This document shows positions 16,434-25,698 of a stretch of 64,000 bases of DNA, piece by piece. Source of the stretch: Fusibacter paucivorans (GTDB lineage: Bacteria; Bacillota; Clostridia; Peptostreptococcales; Acidaminobacteraceae). Made by a program: the position numbers and the translations under genes. Location: positions 1 through 64,000 of the forward strand of contig NZ_JAHBCL010000023.1 of NCBI RefSeq assembly GCF_018390735.1. The letters run 5' to 3'. The notes below the pieces were generated by a model. The model had not been told where the DNA came from. It saw only the letters and a program-made list of their open reading frames with translations, and did not search any database. Positions within the stretch are counted from its first letter, which is position 1. Each line of letters starts with the position of its first letter.

Positions 16434-17423
16434 TTATAATGATGCAATTTCCTCATTTATTAAATGGCAAGCCACATAATAATCCGGTTCAATTGCCTTG
16501 AGTTCAGGCACCTTTTCTGCACATATATTCATGGCATAACGACAGCGCGAGCGGAAACTGCATCCGCTGGGTTTATCAATAGGACTCGGTATGTCACCTT
16601 GGAGCGCCACGGTTTGCCGCGCATCTGATGCCGCGGGATCTGGTATTGGAATAGCGGCCAGCAATGCCTGTGTATAAGGATGGCACTGCTTTTGAAAAAT
16701 TAAATCACTGCTGCCCATTTCAACAATATTGCCCAAATACATAATGCCAATGCGATCCGAAATATATTTGACCATTGAAAGGTCGTGCGCAATGAATAAA
16801 TAGGTTAGGCCAAACTCTTTTTGCAAATCGATAAGCATGTTGATAATTTGCGCCTGTATCGAAACATCCAGTGCCGAAATCGGTTCATCACAAATGATAA
16901 ATTTCGGTTTAATCGCCAGCGCGCGTGCAATGCCAATGCGCTGACGCTGGCCACCTGAGAATTCATGGGCGTAGCGGGCTGCATGGCCCTTGTTAAGCCC
17001 AACCTTCTCCAGCAGTTCACCTACTGCCGCCGTTATCGCCTCAGCATCATTCATGCCAAAAGCGCGCAGCGGCTCTGCAATAATTTCACGGACGGTCATC
17101 CTCGGGTTTAAAGAAGCATAAGGATCTTGAAATATCATCTGCATTTCCTGACAAAGCATGCGTTTAGCTTCGCCCTTTAGCATTGTAATGTCTTCACCGT
17201 TAAAGTAGATATTTCCCGCTGTTCGCTTGTGCAGGCCTATAATGCTGCGCGCCGTCGTCGATTTACCGCAGCCGCTCTCGCCTACCAAGCCAAAGATCTC
17301 ACCTTTGTCGATGTGAAAACTAATATCGTCAACGGCCTTTACATAGTGATGAACCCTTCCCAAGATACCTTTTCGCACTGGGAAATACTGTTTTAAATTT
17401 TCCACGCGAAGCAGTTCACTCAT
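16434..17423 (-). CDS. oppF: Oligopeptide ABC transporter ATPase OppF
   Basis: This 329-aa cytoplasmic ATPase is one of the pair that powers the OppBC channel. Walker [10 protein letters not shown] is near residue 50, signature FSGGQRQR near 165, and Walker B FIICDEP near 187. The C-terminal oligopeptide/dipeptide extension has CSFRSRCRYAMNIC and a further CHL, cysteines that may bind an Fe-S cluster in this subfamily. It overlaps oppD by four bases. It is distinct from the second OppF in the window (36482-37444), which has an altered signature. Confidence 0.92.
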   Translation of the reverse strand: MSELLRVENLKQYFPVRKGILGRVHHYVKAVDDISFHIDKGEIFGLVGESGCGKSTTARSIIGLHKRTAGNIYFNGEDITMLKGEAKRMLCQEMQMIFQDPYASLNPRMTVREIIAEPLRAFGMNDAEAITAAVGELLEKVGLNKGHAARYAHEFSGGQRQRIGIARALAIKPKFIICDEPISALDVSIQAQIINMLIDLQKEFGLTYLFIAHDLSMVKYISDRIGIMYLGNIVEMGSSDLIFQKQCHPYTQALLAAIPIPDPAASDARQTVALQGDIPSPIDKPSGCSFRSRCRYAMNICAEKVPELKAIEPDYYVACHLINEEIASL

Positions 17424-18415
17424 TGGTCTTCATATCCTTTCATCTTTTTAACCTGCGGATCCAGCAGCCAGCATCTCGCCTTATGGCCTTCATGGTCTTC
17501 GTAAAAATGCGGCAAATGGTTAAGGCAGATTTTCATTGCCTGCTGGCATCGCGACGCAAACGGACAGCCCTTTGGCGGATTGACCAGTGCCGGCGGCGAG
17601 CCCGGTATCGCTTCCAGTCGCGCCTTGCTGTCAAGCTTTGGCATGGCATTTAAGAGGCCAACCGTATAAGGATGCTTAGGTGCATAGAAAATGTCTTCGC
17701 GCGTCCCCGATTCAACGATAAGGCCGCCGTACATCACCAGCACGCGCTGGCACATCTGTGCCACAACGCCAAGATCATGCGTTATCAGGATAACCGACTT
17801 CGACTGTTTTTTCTGCAAGTCCTTTAGCAGTTTCAATATTTGATCCTGAATGGTTACATCCAGCGCCGTCGTCGGTTCATCGGCAATGAGAATATCCGGA
17901 TCATTTGCAAGTGCAATGGCAATGACCACGCGTTGGCGCATGCCGCCGCTAAATTCATGCGGGTACTGCTTGAGTCTCAATTCGGGCGAATTGATTTGAA
18001 CGGCCCGCAGCAGTGCAATGGCTCGTTGTTCGCGTTCAGATTTTGAAAGCTTGGTATGAGCTTTCATCGTCTCCATTAACTGACTGCCAATGGTCAACAC
18101 GGGATTGAGCGACGTCATCGGGTCTTGAAAAATCATGGCAATATCGTTGCCTTTGATTTCTCGAATACGATGCTTTGACAAATTTAATAAATCTTCATCT
18201 TTATATTTTATTTCACCTGCCACGACGCGACCGGGCGGTTTGATGATGTTCATAATGGATTTGACCGTTACACTTTTGCCGCAGCCGCTCTCGCCGACAA
18301 TGCCAAGAATTTCACCGCTTTGGAGTTCAAAACTAACGCCTCTAACAGCTTCGACTTCGCCTGACGATGTAAAAAATGATGTTTTCAGTTGATTGACTTG
18401 TAAAATTGGATTCAT
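17420..18415 (-). CDS. oppD: Oligopeptide ABC transporter ATPase OppD
   Basis: This 331-aa ATPase partner of OppF has Walker [15 protein letters not shown] near residue 41, signature [15 protein letters not shown] near 160, and Walker [19 protein letters not shown] near 182. The C-terminal extension contains [14 protein letters not shown]. It sits ten bases after oppC and overlaps oppF, so the permease and ATPase genes form one unit. MxQRV in the signature is typical of OppD/DppD as opposed to the F subunit. Confidence 0.92.
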   Translation of the reverse strand: MNPILQVNQLKTSFFTSSGEVEAVRGVSFELQSGEILGIVGESGCGKSVTVKSIMNIIKPPGRVVAGEIKYKDEDLLNLSKHRIREIKGNDIAMIFQDPMTSLNPVLTIGSQLMETMKAHTKLSKSEREQRAIALLRAVQINSPELRLKQYPHEFSGGMRQRVVIAIALANDPDILIADEPTTALDVTIQDQILKLLKDLQKKQSKSVILITHDLGVVAQMCQRVLVMYGGLIVESGTREDIFYAPKHPYTVGLLNAMPKLDSKARLEAIPGSPPALVNPPKGCPFASRCQQAMKICLNHLPHFYEDHEGHKARCWLLDPQVKKMKGYEDQ

Positions 18416-18424
18416 CAGGACTCC

Positions 18425-19588
18425 TTAATGCTTTAATCTAGGATCAATGGCATCTCTTAAGCCATCGCCTAAAAAGTTAAAAGCAAACATGGTGATCGAA
18501 ATGGCTATTGCCGGTGCAATCAGCTGGTACGGGTACATGCTCAGCGTTTGAACCGCATCGTTGCAAAGGGTTCCCCACGACGCCATCGGCCTCGGCACTC
18601 CCAGCCCAATGTAGCTTAAAAATGCTTCGACGAAAATGGCCTGCGGGATCAGCATGGTCATGTTGACGATAATCGGCCCAATGGCATTTGGCAGCAAATG
18701 CTTTAGCAGAATCGTGCGATTGCGCGTGCCCAGCGTTCGAGCCGCTAGTACAAATTCCTGCTGTTTAATTGAAAGCACTTGTCCTCTGACGAGTCTGGCC
18801 ATGCCAACCCAGTACACTGAACTAAGCGCCAGAATAATACTCTTAATGCCGGCGCCAACGACAACCATAATGAGAATGACGTAGAGCGTCAGGGGAATCG
18901 TGCTGATAATATCCACAAAACGCATCATCAGGTTATCCACCTGTCCACCCGAAAAACCGGAAATACCGCCGTAAAGGGTGCCGATAAACAGATTGACAAC
19001 GGTTGCCACAAAAGCGACGAGCAGTGATATGCGCGCCCCATAGACCACCCGAATAAACAAATCTCTGCCAAAAGCATCTGTTCCAAAGAGATTATCTTGA
19101 TTCCAGAAGGTCTTCCCCTTCACGAGTTCATTGCCGTCGGCATCATAGTAGCGAATATTCTTTTTATCACTGTAGTCCAGCATCACAGCATTGTCCTCGC
19201 CGTAATATGTCAGCGCATGCATCATATCTTCTTTATTGGCTGTGAGCAATGCTTCTATATGGCCGTCCTGTACGCGATAAATACGATAATCTTTATTGAT
19301 AAAATACGTGTTGCCCTGCGAATCCGCAACGGTCTGCAAAATCGGCGGCATGTTCACACGATCCAGATTGTCATCCGAATAATCAACTGCCGAAAAAAAA
19401 GGTATAAAAACGGCACAAATCAGTAAGAGAATGATGACAATCATGCCAAAAACGGCTGTTTTTATTTGTTTTAAGCGATTCCATACTTCTCGCCAGTAAG
19501 GCTGCTGCGCCGTGCCAATATAATCCAGCACGCGGTCAGCGTCATCAATTGGCTGCAGCATCGATTCTTCAATTATCAGATCACTCAT
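18425..19588 (-). CDS. oppC: Oligopeptide ABC transporter permease OppC with large insert
   Basis: This 387-aa permease is long for OppC (about 300). A first membrane helix lies at about 46-66. About 100 extra polar residues follow (SQGNTYFINKDYRIYRVQDG and LDYSDKKNIRYYDADGN), predicted outside the membrane. The family sequence resumes with FGTDAFGRDLF and five further helices, including the EAA-like loop region RTLGTRNRTILLKHLLPN. The start at ATGAGTGATC (19588) is supported by AAGGGAGAG; the frame opens 22 codons earlier without one. It lies between oppB and oppD. Confidence 0.88.
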   Translation of the reverse strand: MSDLIIEESMLQPIDDADRVLDYIGTAQQPYWREVWNRLKQIKTAVFGMIVIILLLICAVFIPFFSAVDYSDDNLDRVNMPPILQTVADSQGNTYFINKDYRIYRVQDGHIEALLTANKEDMMHALTYYGEDNAVMLDYSDKKNIRYYDADGNELVKGKTFWNQDNLFGTDAFGRDLFIRVVYGARISLLVAFVATVVNLFIGTLYGGISGFSGGQVDNLMMRFVDIISTIPLTLYVILIMVVVGAGIKSIILALSSVYWVGMARLVRGQVLSIKQQEFVLAARTLGTRNRTILLKHLLPNAIGPIIVNMTMLIPQAIFVEAFLSYIGLGVPRPMASWGTLCNDAVQTLSMYPYQLIAPAIAISITMFAFNFLGDGLRDAIDPRLKH

Positions 19589-19674
19589 ATTCTCTCCCTT
19601 AGGTGTATGCTCATGATGGCTTAAAACAGCGCGATCATTTAAGCTTTTCATCATTCCTATCGTTTTCTATCGTA

Positions 19675-19880
19675 CGCTAAGTGCGCGATAGTGCTCATCG
19701 TTTTCTATCACTTATCGTTTGCTGTCGTTTTCTATAGCGCTCTATCGTTTCCCGTCATACGCCGTCTTTCTCTATTATCACGCTTTCGTTCTCCATGGTT
19801 CTCCATGGTTCTCCATGGTTCTCCATGGTTCTCCATAGTCTTCTATAGTCTTTCATGATCTTTCATAGCCTTCTGTCGTT
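19675..19880. repeat. Degenerate repeats, including 11-bp TTCTCCATGGT units
   Basis: The 306-bp gap between oppB and oppC holds five near-perfect 11-bp units (GTTCTCCATGG, about 19790-19840). They are flanked by diverged relatives (TCGTTTTCTATC, TAGTCTTTCATG). It interrupts an otherwise tightly spaced operon. Confidence 0.75.
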
Positions 19881-19894
19881 TGCCATACCAAGCA

Positions 19895-20815
19895 CTATGC
19901 CTTCACATCAATTCTCGGGTCAATGAGCACGTAGAGAATGTCCACCACTAAAACCATTACGGATAAAAACAAGGCATAAAACAAGGTAATCCCCATGATG
20001 ACACTGTAATCGCGGTTACTGATTCCATCGACAAAATAGCGTCCAATCCCCGGCAGGCCAAATATTTTTTCAATAACAAAAGTGCCCGTCAAAAGACTTG
20101 CCACAGAAGGCCCCAGCACCGTTACCACTGGAATCATGGCATTTTTTAACACGTGTTTAAAGATAATCGTCGACTTGCGAAGGCCTTTGGCATCTGCCAT
20201 GGTAATATAATCCTGTCCCATGACATCCAGTACAGAAGACCGCGTCAGCCTTGCAAAGTAAGCGATGGAAAATCCCGCCAGTGAAACCGAAGGCAAAATA
20301 TAACCCTTGGAATCTTGAATGCCATAAAACGGCAGCCATTGCAGTTTAACCGCAAAGATATACAGCAATATCGTCGCAACGACAAAAGAGGGAATCACCA
20401 CGCCAATGGTGGAAATCACCATAATCATTCGATCCGTCAGCGTTCCAGATTTGAACCCTGCCGCCAACCCCGCCGGGATGCCAATGAGAAAGAGCAGTAA
20501 AATGGCAATGCCACCGACACGTGCCGACACCGGAAATCTTGAAACGATCATATCACCGACCATTTCGCCCTGATTTTTAAAAGACGGGCCCAAATCAAGC
20601 CGCAAGAGATCCATCATATAATTGATATACTGCTGATGTAGCGGCAAATGTAAGTCATACTTTTCCATAAGTGCCTGTTCGATCTCAGGCGGCATTTTTC
20701 GATCTGTTGTAAATGGCCCACCCGGCACGGCATGCATCATAAAGAATGTAATGCTCGCAAGGATAAACAGCGTGATAAACAGTGAAACAATGCGTTTTAA
20801 AATATATTGAAACAT
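19895..20815 (-). CDS. oppB: Oligopeptide ABC transporter permease OppB
   Basis: This 306-aa inner-membrane permease has six predicted helices: an N-terminal helix (about 10-30), a large outside loop with the conserved MEKYDLHLPLHQQYINYM region, then five helices. The cytoplasmic coupling loop reads AKGLRKSTIIFKHVLKNAMIPVVT near 205-230. The C-terminus ends in IDPRIDVKA. AGGAGG lies seven bases before the ATG, and the GntR gene ends 14 bases upstream, so both are probably cotranscribed. Confidence 0.92.
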   Translation of the reverse strand: MFQYILKRIVSLFITLFILASITFFMMHAVPGGPFTTDRKMPPEIEQALMEKYDLHLPLHQQYINYMMDLLRLDLGPSFKNQGEMVGDMIVSRFPVSARVGGIAILLLFLIGIPAGLAAGFKSGTLTDRMIMVISTIGVVIPSFVVATILLYIFAVKLQWLPFYGIQDSKGYILPSVSLAGFSIAYFARLTRSSVLDVMGQDYITMADAKGLRKSTIIFKHVLKNAMIPVVTVLGPSVASLLTGTFVIEKIFGLPGIGRYFVDGISNRDYSVIMGITLFYALFLSVMVLVVDILYVLIDPRIDVKA

Positions 20816-20828
20816 TTGAAGCCTCCTG

Positions 20829-21554
20829 TCAGATCTTCAACTTCATATTGATGTTCATTTCAAATTTACTGTATTCATAATAAATCTTAATGTATTCAAA
20901 AGGTATGCCTGATGCATCATAGGCACACCGCTCAATTTGAAGCACCGGACTGCCGACCATTACATTTAAATGCTTTGCGACTAAGCTGTTTGCTTTGTTT
21001 GCACGTATCGTCTGCATACCGTTGCCAAGAATCAAATGGCCATATTTCACAAAGATTTCATAGGTCGTCGTCATTTCAATACGTTCTGCTGTAAAGAGAT
21101 CTGCATACTTAACAGGAATAAAGATTTCAGAAAGCGTCGTCGGTTCACCGGCGTTCTCATGCAGCCGTAAAACATAGAGGCATTCAGATCCAAGCGCTTC
21201 GAGAATTTCCGGCTTTACCATGTTGTCAACGCGCATCCGCTTCATGTGCAGAACGCGTACAGTCGTCCCCTCACCTTTTGAAACAATGCCGCTCACCGTT
21301 TTGAGCTCACTTAAATTATCGCGATAAACCTTGCCGACGCTAAACGTGCCCTTGCCTGCTTTACGAACAATGCGCCCTTCTTCTTCCAAGACTTGAAGCG
21401 CCTTGCGAACGGTGATCAGACTTACGTCAAAGCGGTCAACGAGTTCTTTCTGCGGTGCAATGGGGATGCTCTCATCCTTGTGACGCTCTATTTCATCTCT
21501 TAAAATTTCAGCAATTTGTATGTACATGGGTACATCGCTCATTCGATTGACCAT
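20829..21554 (-). CDS. GntR/HutC-family transcriptional regulator
   Basis: This 241-aa regulator has an N-terminal winged helix (about 8-75: PQKELVDRFDVSLITVRKALQVLEEEGRIVRKAGKGTF) and a C-terminal UTRA (chorismate-lyase-like) ligand domain (about 95-235). GGAGG lies four to five bases before the ATG. It heads the Opp-creatininase-aminotransferase locus and most likely regulates it in response to the imported compound or a product. An octamer palindrome TCTATAGA lies at 21578-21585, about 25 bases before the ATG, and could be part of an operator for autoregulation. Confidence 0.88.
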   Translation of the reverse strand: MVNRMSDVPMYIQIAEILRDEIERHKDESIPIAPQKELVDRFDVSLITVRKALQVLEEEGRIVRKAGKGTFSVGKVYRDNLSELKTVSGIVSKGEGTTVRVLHMKRMRVDNMVKPEILEALGSECLYVLRLHENAGEPTTLSEIFIPVKYADLFTAERIEMTTTYEIFVKYGHLILGNGMQTIRANKANSLVAKHLNVMVGSPVLQIERCAYDASGIPFEYIKIYYEYSKFEMNINMKLKI

Positions 21555-22427
21555 AGATCCTCCTCGTTCTGTTCATGTCTATAGATGTCTTGCTGCTATA
21601 CAGTCGCTATTCGTTGTTAGCCGGTTATTCTTTATCTGCTATCATTTGTTCATTATTAGTCTTTATTAGTTAGTCTTTATTAGTTAGTCTTTATTAGTTG
21701 GTCTTTATTAGTTGGTCTTTATTAGTTGGTCTTTATCGAGTACTTTTTATCAGGTACTTTCTATCGGGTATTTTCTCTCGGGTATTTTATTATTCTTTTA
21801 TTCTTTATTTTCTTTATTCATTATTCTCTGCACCTCAGCATATTGTCTCTTGCCAAAACTGCTTTATGGTTTTTGCACTGCTTGTTTAAGATAATTGCTT
21901 CATAGCCTCACGTTCATCATTCATCACAATAGGTGGTTCCCCTCCTACGAAGGTCATATCTATGATGGCGAGAAGATTACTATTTAAATACTTCAATTGT
22001 TTTATCTATCTTTTTTAATCCGATGTCTTCGGAGAAATTTTTGCATATGGTTTTTCGCTCTGTCCCTTGGCATATGTTGCTTACCGAATATTCTCTTTGT
22101 GTATGCTTTTTACGCAATATCCCTTTGATATGCCTTCTTACCGGGTGTTCGCTTTGCGTATGCGCTTTGCATTCTGTTTTCTGCATAACGCCTAATGTTA
22201 AGTGATTAGTATAGGTTCGCATGATTAAAACAAGCGTCTCATCATGTTTTTGGGGATTACTCGATATAATATTATATAATATTATACGCATAACCTTTCT
22301 GGAGTTCAACCTATTTATTACAAAATCGTCATGAATAATTTCTATACATCGGCGCAAATCGTTATTCAGCATTAAAAAAATTGGCGCCATATGCTCTAGG
22401 CTCTTTGATCTAATGATGCAAATATCA
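21555..22427. other. Long gap with tandem repeats; no credible gene
   Basis: This gap separates the GntR gene from the MerR-RDD gene. At about 21650-21790 a 14-bp unit (AGTCTTTATTAGTT) repeats about five times and then decays into TCGGGTATTTTC-like units. At about 22020-22190 a looser repeat (TTTGCGTATGC, TTACCGGGTGTTC) gives a 136-codon minus-strand frame. I consider that frame spurious because it is internally repetitive and lacks a ribosome site. Confidence 0.55.
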
Positions 22428-22482
22428 CCAAAAACAAAAACCGATACGCATCCTTCTCGTCAAAGGGCAGCATATCGGTCTA
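22428..22482 (-). terminator. Terminator of the MerR-RDD gene
   Basis: On the minus strand the stem GACCGATATGC pairs with GCGTATCGGTT and is followed by TTTTTGTTTTT, about 40 bases past the stop codon. Confidence 0.78.
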
Positions 22483-22522
22483 TTCATCTTAATCAATCAT
22501 TTTATATGCACGATTATTCGTA

Positions 22523-23977
22523 TTATTCGTTATTGCTTCGAATTTCATACAGCAGATCGTAGGTGAAACTACTCGCACCATCCATTGGGATTAAAACACC
22601 GCTGTCGAAATCATTGTACCCGGCATAGGTCACGTCTGCACGCATTTGAATGCCATCCTGTGAGAATTCAAAGCTCTCAAACGTATGACTATCAATGGCA
22701 TTAACCAGTTCCTGCGATAATTTTGAATACAGTCCCACCGTCTTCTGACCATTGGCAAATGCCAGTCCTGATAATACCATGTACTGATCATTCGAACCAA
22801 CCCACCGCTCTTCACCAACAATATGCGTTTCGAAACCGACGGCAACGAGTGTGCCATTGACAACTTCATACGTGAAGACCGGTCTTTCTGAAAAACCGAT
22901 GCCAAGATAGACCGTACTGCCATTCTGTTCCTGCTCTGCCCATTGCCCGTTATCATCCAAATAATACTGATCCGAATCCATTTGAAAATACTTTAAATAG
23001 TAATTGTAATTTTCGGCGAAATCGGCAACTGTAAGGTCACCACGATTTGGCGGCAGAAGTTTCATCGCCGTCGCTGTATAGAGCATGAAGATGAGCAACG
23101 CAATGCCGCCAATATAGGTTACATAACGGTATTTTTTTGAATCTTTCAGTGTGTATGCAATGTCTTCATCCCACGGCAACGTCTCGAGGTCGCTGCACAT
23201 TCTATAGCTCTTCCAAATCCGATACAGATTATAAAAGGGAATATTGTAACCAAGGCCTTTGCCAATGATTCCCCATGTTCGCGCTACCCCTTGCCCATAG
23301 GTCAAACGACCGCCATCATCACTTTCAACCTTCAAACCAAGCAGTGCCTTCCCGGGTGTCGTCCCAAAGAAATGCAACCATACCGGTTCGACAAACAACA
23401 TAATCATCAAGACGATAAATCCTTCAATAATACTGCTGGCATCTGACTGAAGTGAAGGATTCTGATTAAAAAACAGCATCATGGACGCACTCCAAAGCGA
23501 ACTGTACAGCATCATATCAAAAAATCTTGCAAAAAAACGACGCCAAGGCTGATGCACTTGTGGTAGTTCATCCCCTTTAACTTCAAAATAATCACTTCTG
23601 CGTTCACGGGCACCCGTTTCAATGGTCATCAAATACTGCATGGCATTGAGTTCTGAAAAGGCCACGTGATCCGCCAGCATGGTTTCACAGACTGAAGCTG
23701 CCAGTGACATATCTTCCTGAGCCTGCTGCAATGTTTGCAGCTGTACTTCAAGTACTTCGTCAAGCAATCGATTGCCTCTGACAATTGCCTTGATATCGGA
23801 TAGTGAAATTTGCAGACGCCTAAGTAATTTGATTTTCAGCAATTTATGTACATCGCGTTCTGAATAGTCTCGGTAACCGTTTGGCAAACGACTGGGCGCT
23901 ATCAGCCCTTCGTTTTCATAAAAGCGTATATTCGCTCGCGTCATCCCCGTTCGTGTTTCCAATTCTTTGATCGTCAT
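22523..23977 (-). CDS. Membrane-bound MerR-RDD fusion regulator
   Basis: This 484-aa protein joins an N-terminal MerR domain (TIKELETRTGMTRANIRFYENEGLIAPSR, residues 2-70, plus a dimerisation helix to about 110) to an RDD membrane domain (about 135-260: RRFFARFFDMMLYSSLW and FGTTPGKALLGLKV). A further helix lies near 290-310, then about 170 residues predicted outside. The start at 23977 follows AAAGGA by nine bases. Its promoter has the 19-bp spacer and dyad typical of MerR control. It may sense an envelope or external signal while bound to DNA. Known family members are soluble MerR or plain RDD proteins; this combination is inferred from one uninterrupted frame. Confidence 0.85.
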   Translation of the reverse strand: MTIKELETRTGMTRANIRFYENEGLIAPSRLPNGYRDYSERDVHKLLKIKLLRRLQISLSDIKAIVRGNRLLDEVLEVQLQTLQQAQEDMSLAASVCETMLADHVAFSELNAMQYLMTIETGARERRSDYFEVKGDELPQVHQPWRRFFARFFDMMLYSSLWSASMMLFFNQNPSLQSDASSIIEGFIVLMIMLFVEPVWLHFFGTTPGKALLGLKVESDDGGRLTYGQGVARTWGIIGKGLGYNIPFYNLYRIWKSYRMCSDLETLPWDEDIAYTLKDSKKYRYVTYIGGIALLIFMLYTATAMKLLPPNRGDLTVADFAENYNYYLKYFQMDSDQYYLDDNGQWAEQEQNGSTVYLGIGFSERPVFTYEVVNGTLVAVGFETHIVGEERWVGSNDQYMVLSGLAFANGQKTVGLYSKLSQELVNAIDSHTFESFEFSQDGIQMRADVTYAGYNDFDSGVLIPMDGASSFTYDLLYEIRSNNE

Positions 23978-24026
23978 GGTTTCCGTCCTTTCACATTTGT
24001 CATTCGAATAAAGCTTGTTCGTCACG

Positions 24027-24057
24027 ATTATAAGCTGTAAAGTGACTTTACAGTCAA
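24027..24057 (-). promoter_or_regulatory. MerR-type promoter and operator of the MerR-RDD gene
   Basis: On the minus strand, -35 TTGACT (24057-24052) and -10 TATAAT (24032-24027) are separated by 19 bp. A perfect dyad CTGTAAAGT-C-ACTTTACAG (24053-24035) fills the spacer. This over-long spacer with a dyad is the hallmark of MerR-activated promoters. Confidence 0.88.
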
Positions 24058-24341
24058 GATTTTTAATGGTTTTACGCTAAATTTCAAATCAAAAGACTAT
24101 TTTGAGCAATACAGCTCCTCAAACAGCCTTTAATTCATCTTAGCATATTCTATGGGGACTAAAACAGCTGCGGCATTTTTGTAAGCGAAATGTCATAAAA
24201 AAGCGATAGAGGTCTCCCCCAAATAATAGAAGTAGACGTTCTAGTGCTATCCTGTTCGAACTCATCTCGTTGAAATATTTGTTGAAGTATTTTACATAGC
24301 GTGTTCATCTTAACAAGCAAGCTCATCCATCCTTTCAAAGG

Positions 24342-24374
24342 AAAAAGCCGCCTATTTTTTAACAGACGGCTTTT
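24342..24374 (-). terminator. Terminator of the BmrR-like gene
   Basis: On the minus strand AAAAGCCGTCT, a loop of about 11 bases, and GGCGGCTTTTT form a stem with a T tract, 60 bases past the stop codon. The rest of the 23978-24434 gap holds the promoter at 24027-24057 and no gene. Confidence 0.8.
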
Positions 24375-24434
24375 GATCTTAAATTGTGGATGGTGTTCTT
24401 TAAATAATGTATACGCCTTAAGCTTGCATTGCCA

Positions 24435-25259
24435 CTAAAGGGCCGGTTTCCGCACCGGATAACATACTTCCGTCACCCAGTCATCTGGATTTTGCGATTC
24501 ATTGGGGCTGACGTGATAGATACAGAAGGATGCACCGTCAAAGGCGTAGCCGTTGTCGCTCACCCAATTGGCAACGGCCTCATTCACCACGCTGATGCTG
24601 TCGTATGAACCATTGAAGGTCGCCGACGCCATGAGAATCGGCGCTTCTTTCTTAAAGACCACATTGGCTGTATTCGCATATTCACCCACCACCGCTAATT
24701 GAATCTCGACATCTACATCTGATTCTTTATAAGCTTCATCGTGAAAAATCGCCAGTGAATAGCATGGATTGTTCATTTGTAGATTTAGAGGTCCTGCTTC
24801 TGTCATCATTTTTTGCCACAGCATCCCTTCTTGATCGTAAGTTGGAATCACTTCTCGTACACTTGCTACATAACGTTCCGGCAGTGTTTTTAAGGTTACT
24901 TGATAACTCATAACGGTTCCGTCCTTTCTCAGTCTCTCAATGGTTGTTTCAAGACGTCGCAAACGGCGTTCGATGACTGCTGCCTCGGCTTTGACTTCAC
25001 TCTCTTTGACGGTCAAAAAGTCAATGAGTCTTTCCGGATCACTGTAGGTTGTCAAAATATCGCCAATCGTGGCAAGCCCAAAGCCCATCTCTCTCAATGC
25101 CGATATCCGATTTGTCACCGTAAGCTGATCTTCACCATAATATCGATAACCGCTCCCGGCATCAATATGCTTTGGTTTCAGCAGTCCAATCTCATCATAA
25201 TGCCGTAGCATCCGAATGCTAATCCTTGAAAGTTTTGAAAAATCACCTATTTTTAACAT
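24435..25259 (-). CDS. MerR-family regulator with GyrI-like domain (BmrR type)
   Basis: This 274-aa protein has a MerR winged helix (residues 1-70: LKIGDFSKLSRISIRMLRHYDEIGLLKPKHID and SGYRYY), a coiled-coil dimerisation helix (about 80-118) and a GyrI-like effector domain (about 125-270). This is the layout of BmrR, which senses lipophilic cations. ATG at 25259 is preceded by GAGG; the frame opens 18 codons earlier inside the promoter. No efflux pump is adjacent, so its target may be its own promoter or a distant gene. Confidence 0.87.
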   Translation of the reverse strand: MLKIGDFSKLSRISIRMLRHYDEIGLLKPKHIDAGSGYRYYGEDQLTVTNRISALREMGFGLATIGDILTTYSDPERLIDFLTVKESEVKAEAAVIERRLRRLETTIERLRKDGTVMSYQVTLKTLPERYVASVREVIPTYDQEGMLWQKMMTEAGPLNLQMNNPCYSLAIFHDEAYKESDVDVEIQLAVVGEYANTANVVFKKEAPILMASATFNGSYDSISVVNEAVANWVSDNGYAFDGASFCIYHVSPNESQNPDDWVTEVCYPVRKPAL

Positions 25260-25298
25260 TTTTACACCTCGCGAATGTGTATGGTTGAGCTCAATTTT

Positions 25299-25329
25299 AG
25301 TATAGAGTATCACATAGTGAGAGGGTCAA
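25299..25329 (-). promoter_or_regulatory. MerR-type promoter of the BmrR-like gene
   Basis: On the minus strand, -35 TTGACC (25329-25324) and -10 TATACT (25304-25299) have a 19-bp spacer containing the imperfect dyad TCAC-TAT-GTGA. This fits autoregulation by the BmrR-like protein. Confidence 0.8.
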
Positions 25330-25374
25330 GGCAAAAAAATAATTTTTTCAACAAAAAAATCACGCCTAAAAGGC

Positions 25375-25436
25375 ACAAAAAACGACCTTCCGAAACAATG
25401 TCATGCCATTCAAGACATTGTCTCCAAAAGATCGTT
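25375..25436 (-). terminator. Terminator of the nrdDG operon
   Basis: On the minus strand the stem AACGATCTT...ACAATGTC pairs with GACATTGT...AAGGTCGTT and continues into T6. It lies about 260 bases past nrdG, with the repeat region in between. Confidence 0.7.
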
Positions 25437-25479
25437 TAATCATCGTTATTTTATTGATCTACCCCTTTATCATTTGAAT

Positions 25480-25660
25480 CTTCACAATTTACATTTTCAT
25501 GGTCTACAATTTCATGGTCTATAATTTCATAATTTGTATCTTCTTGAGCTGCACCTTCATGATTTGTATCTTCACGATCTGTATCTTCACGATTTGCATC
25601 TTTTTTGATCTACATTTTAATGTTCAGTATCTTTATGATCTGCTAGCTTCATGAGCCGTC
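25480..25660. repeat. Degenerate ~18-bp tandem repeat downstream of nrdG
   Basis: The unit CATGATTTGTATCTT and variants (CACGATCTGTATCTT, CATGGTCTACAATTT) recur about nine times at 15-18 bp spacing. No gene is seen in the 439-bp gap. Confidence 0.65.
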
Positions 25661-25698
25661 TTTTGCGAATCGTATGTTTACCAACACATCATCCGGCA

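Noticed and set aside
21980-22390. 136-codon minus-strand frame
   Set aside because: It is internally repetitive, has no ribosome site and matches no family I know; probably repeat-derived.
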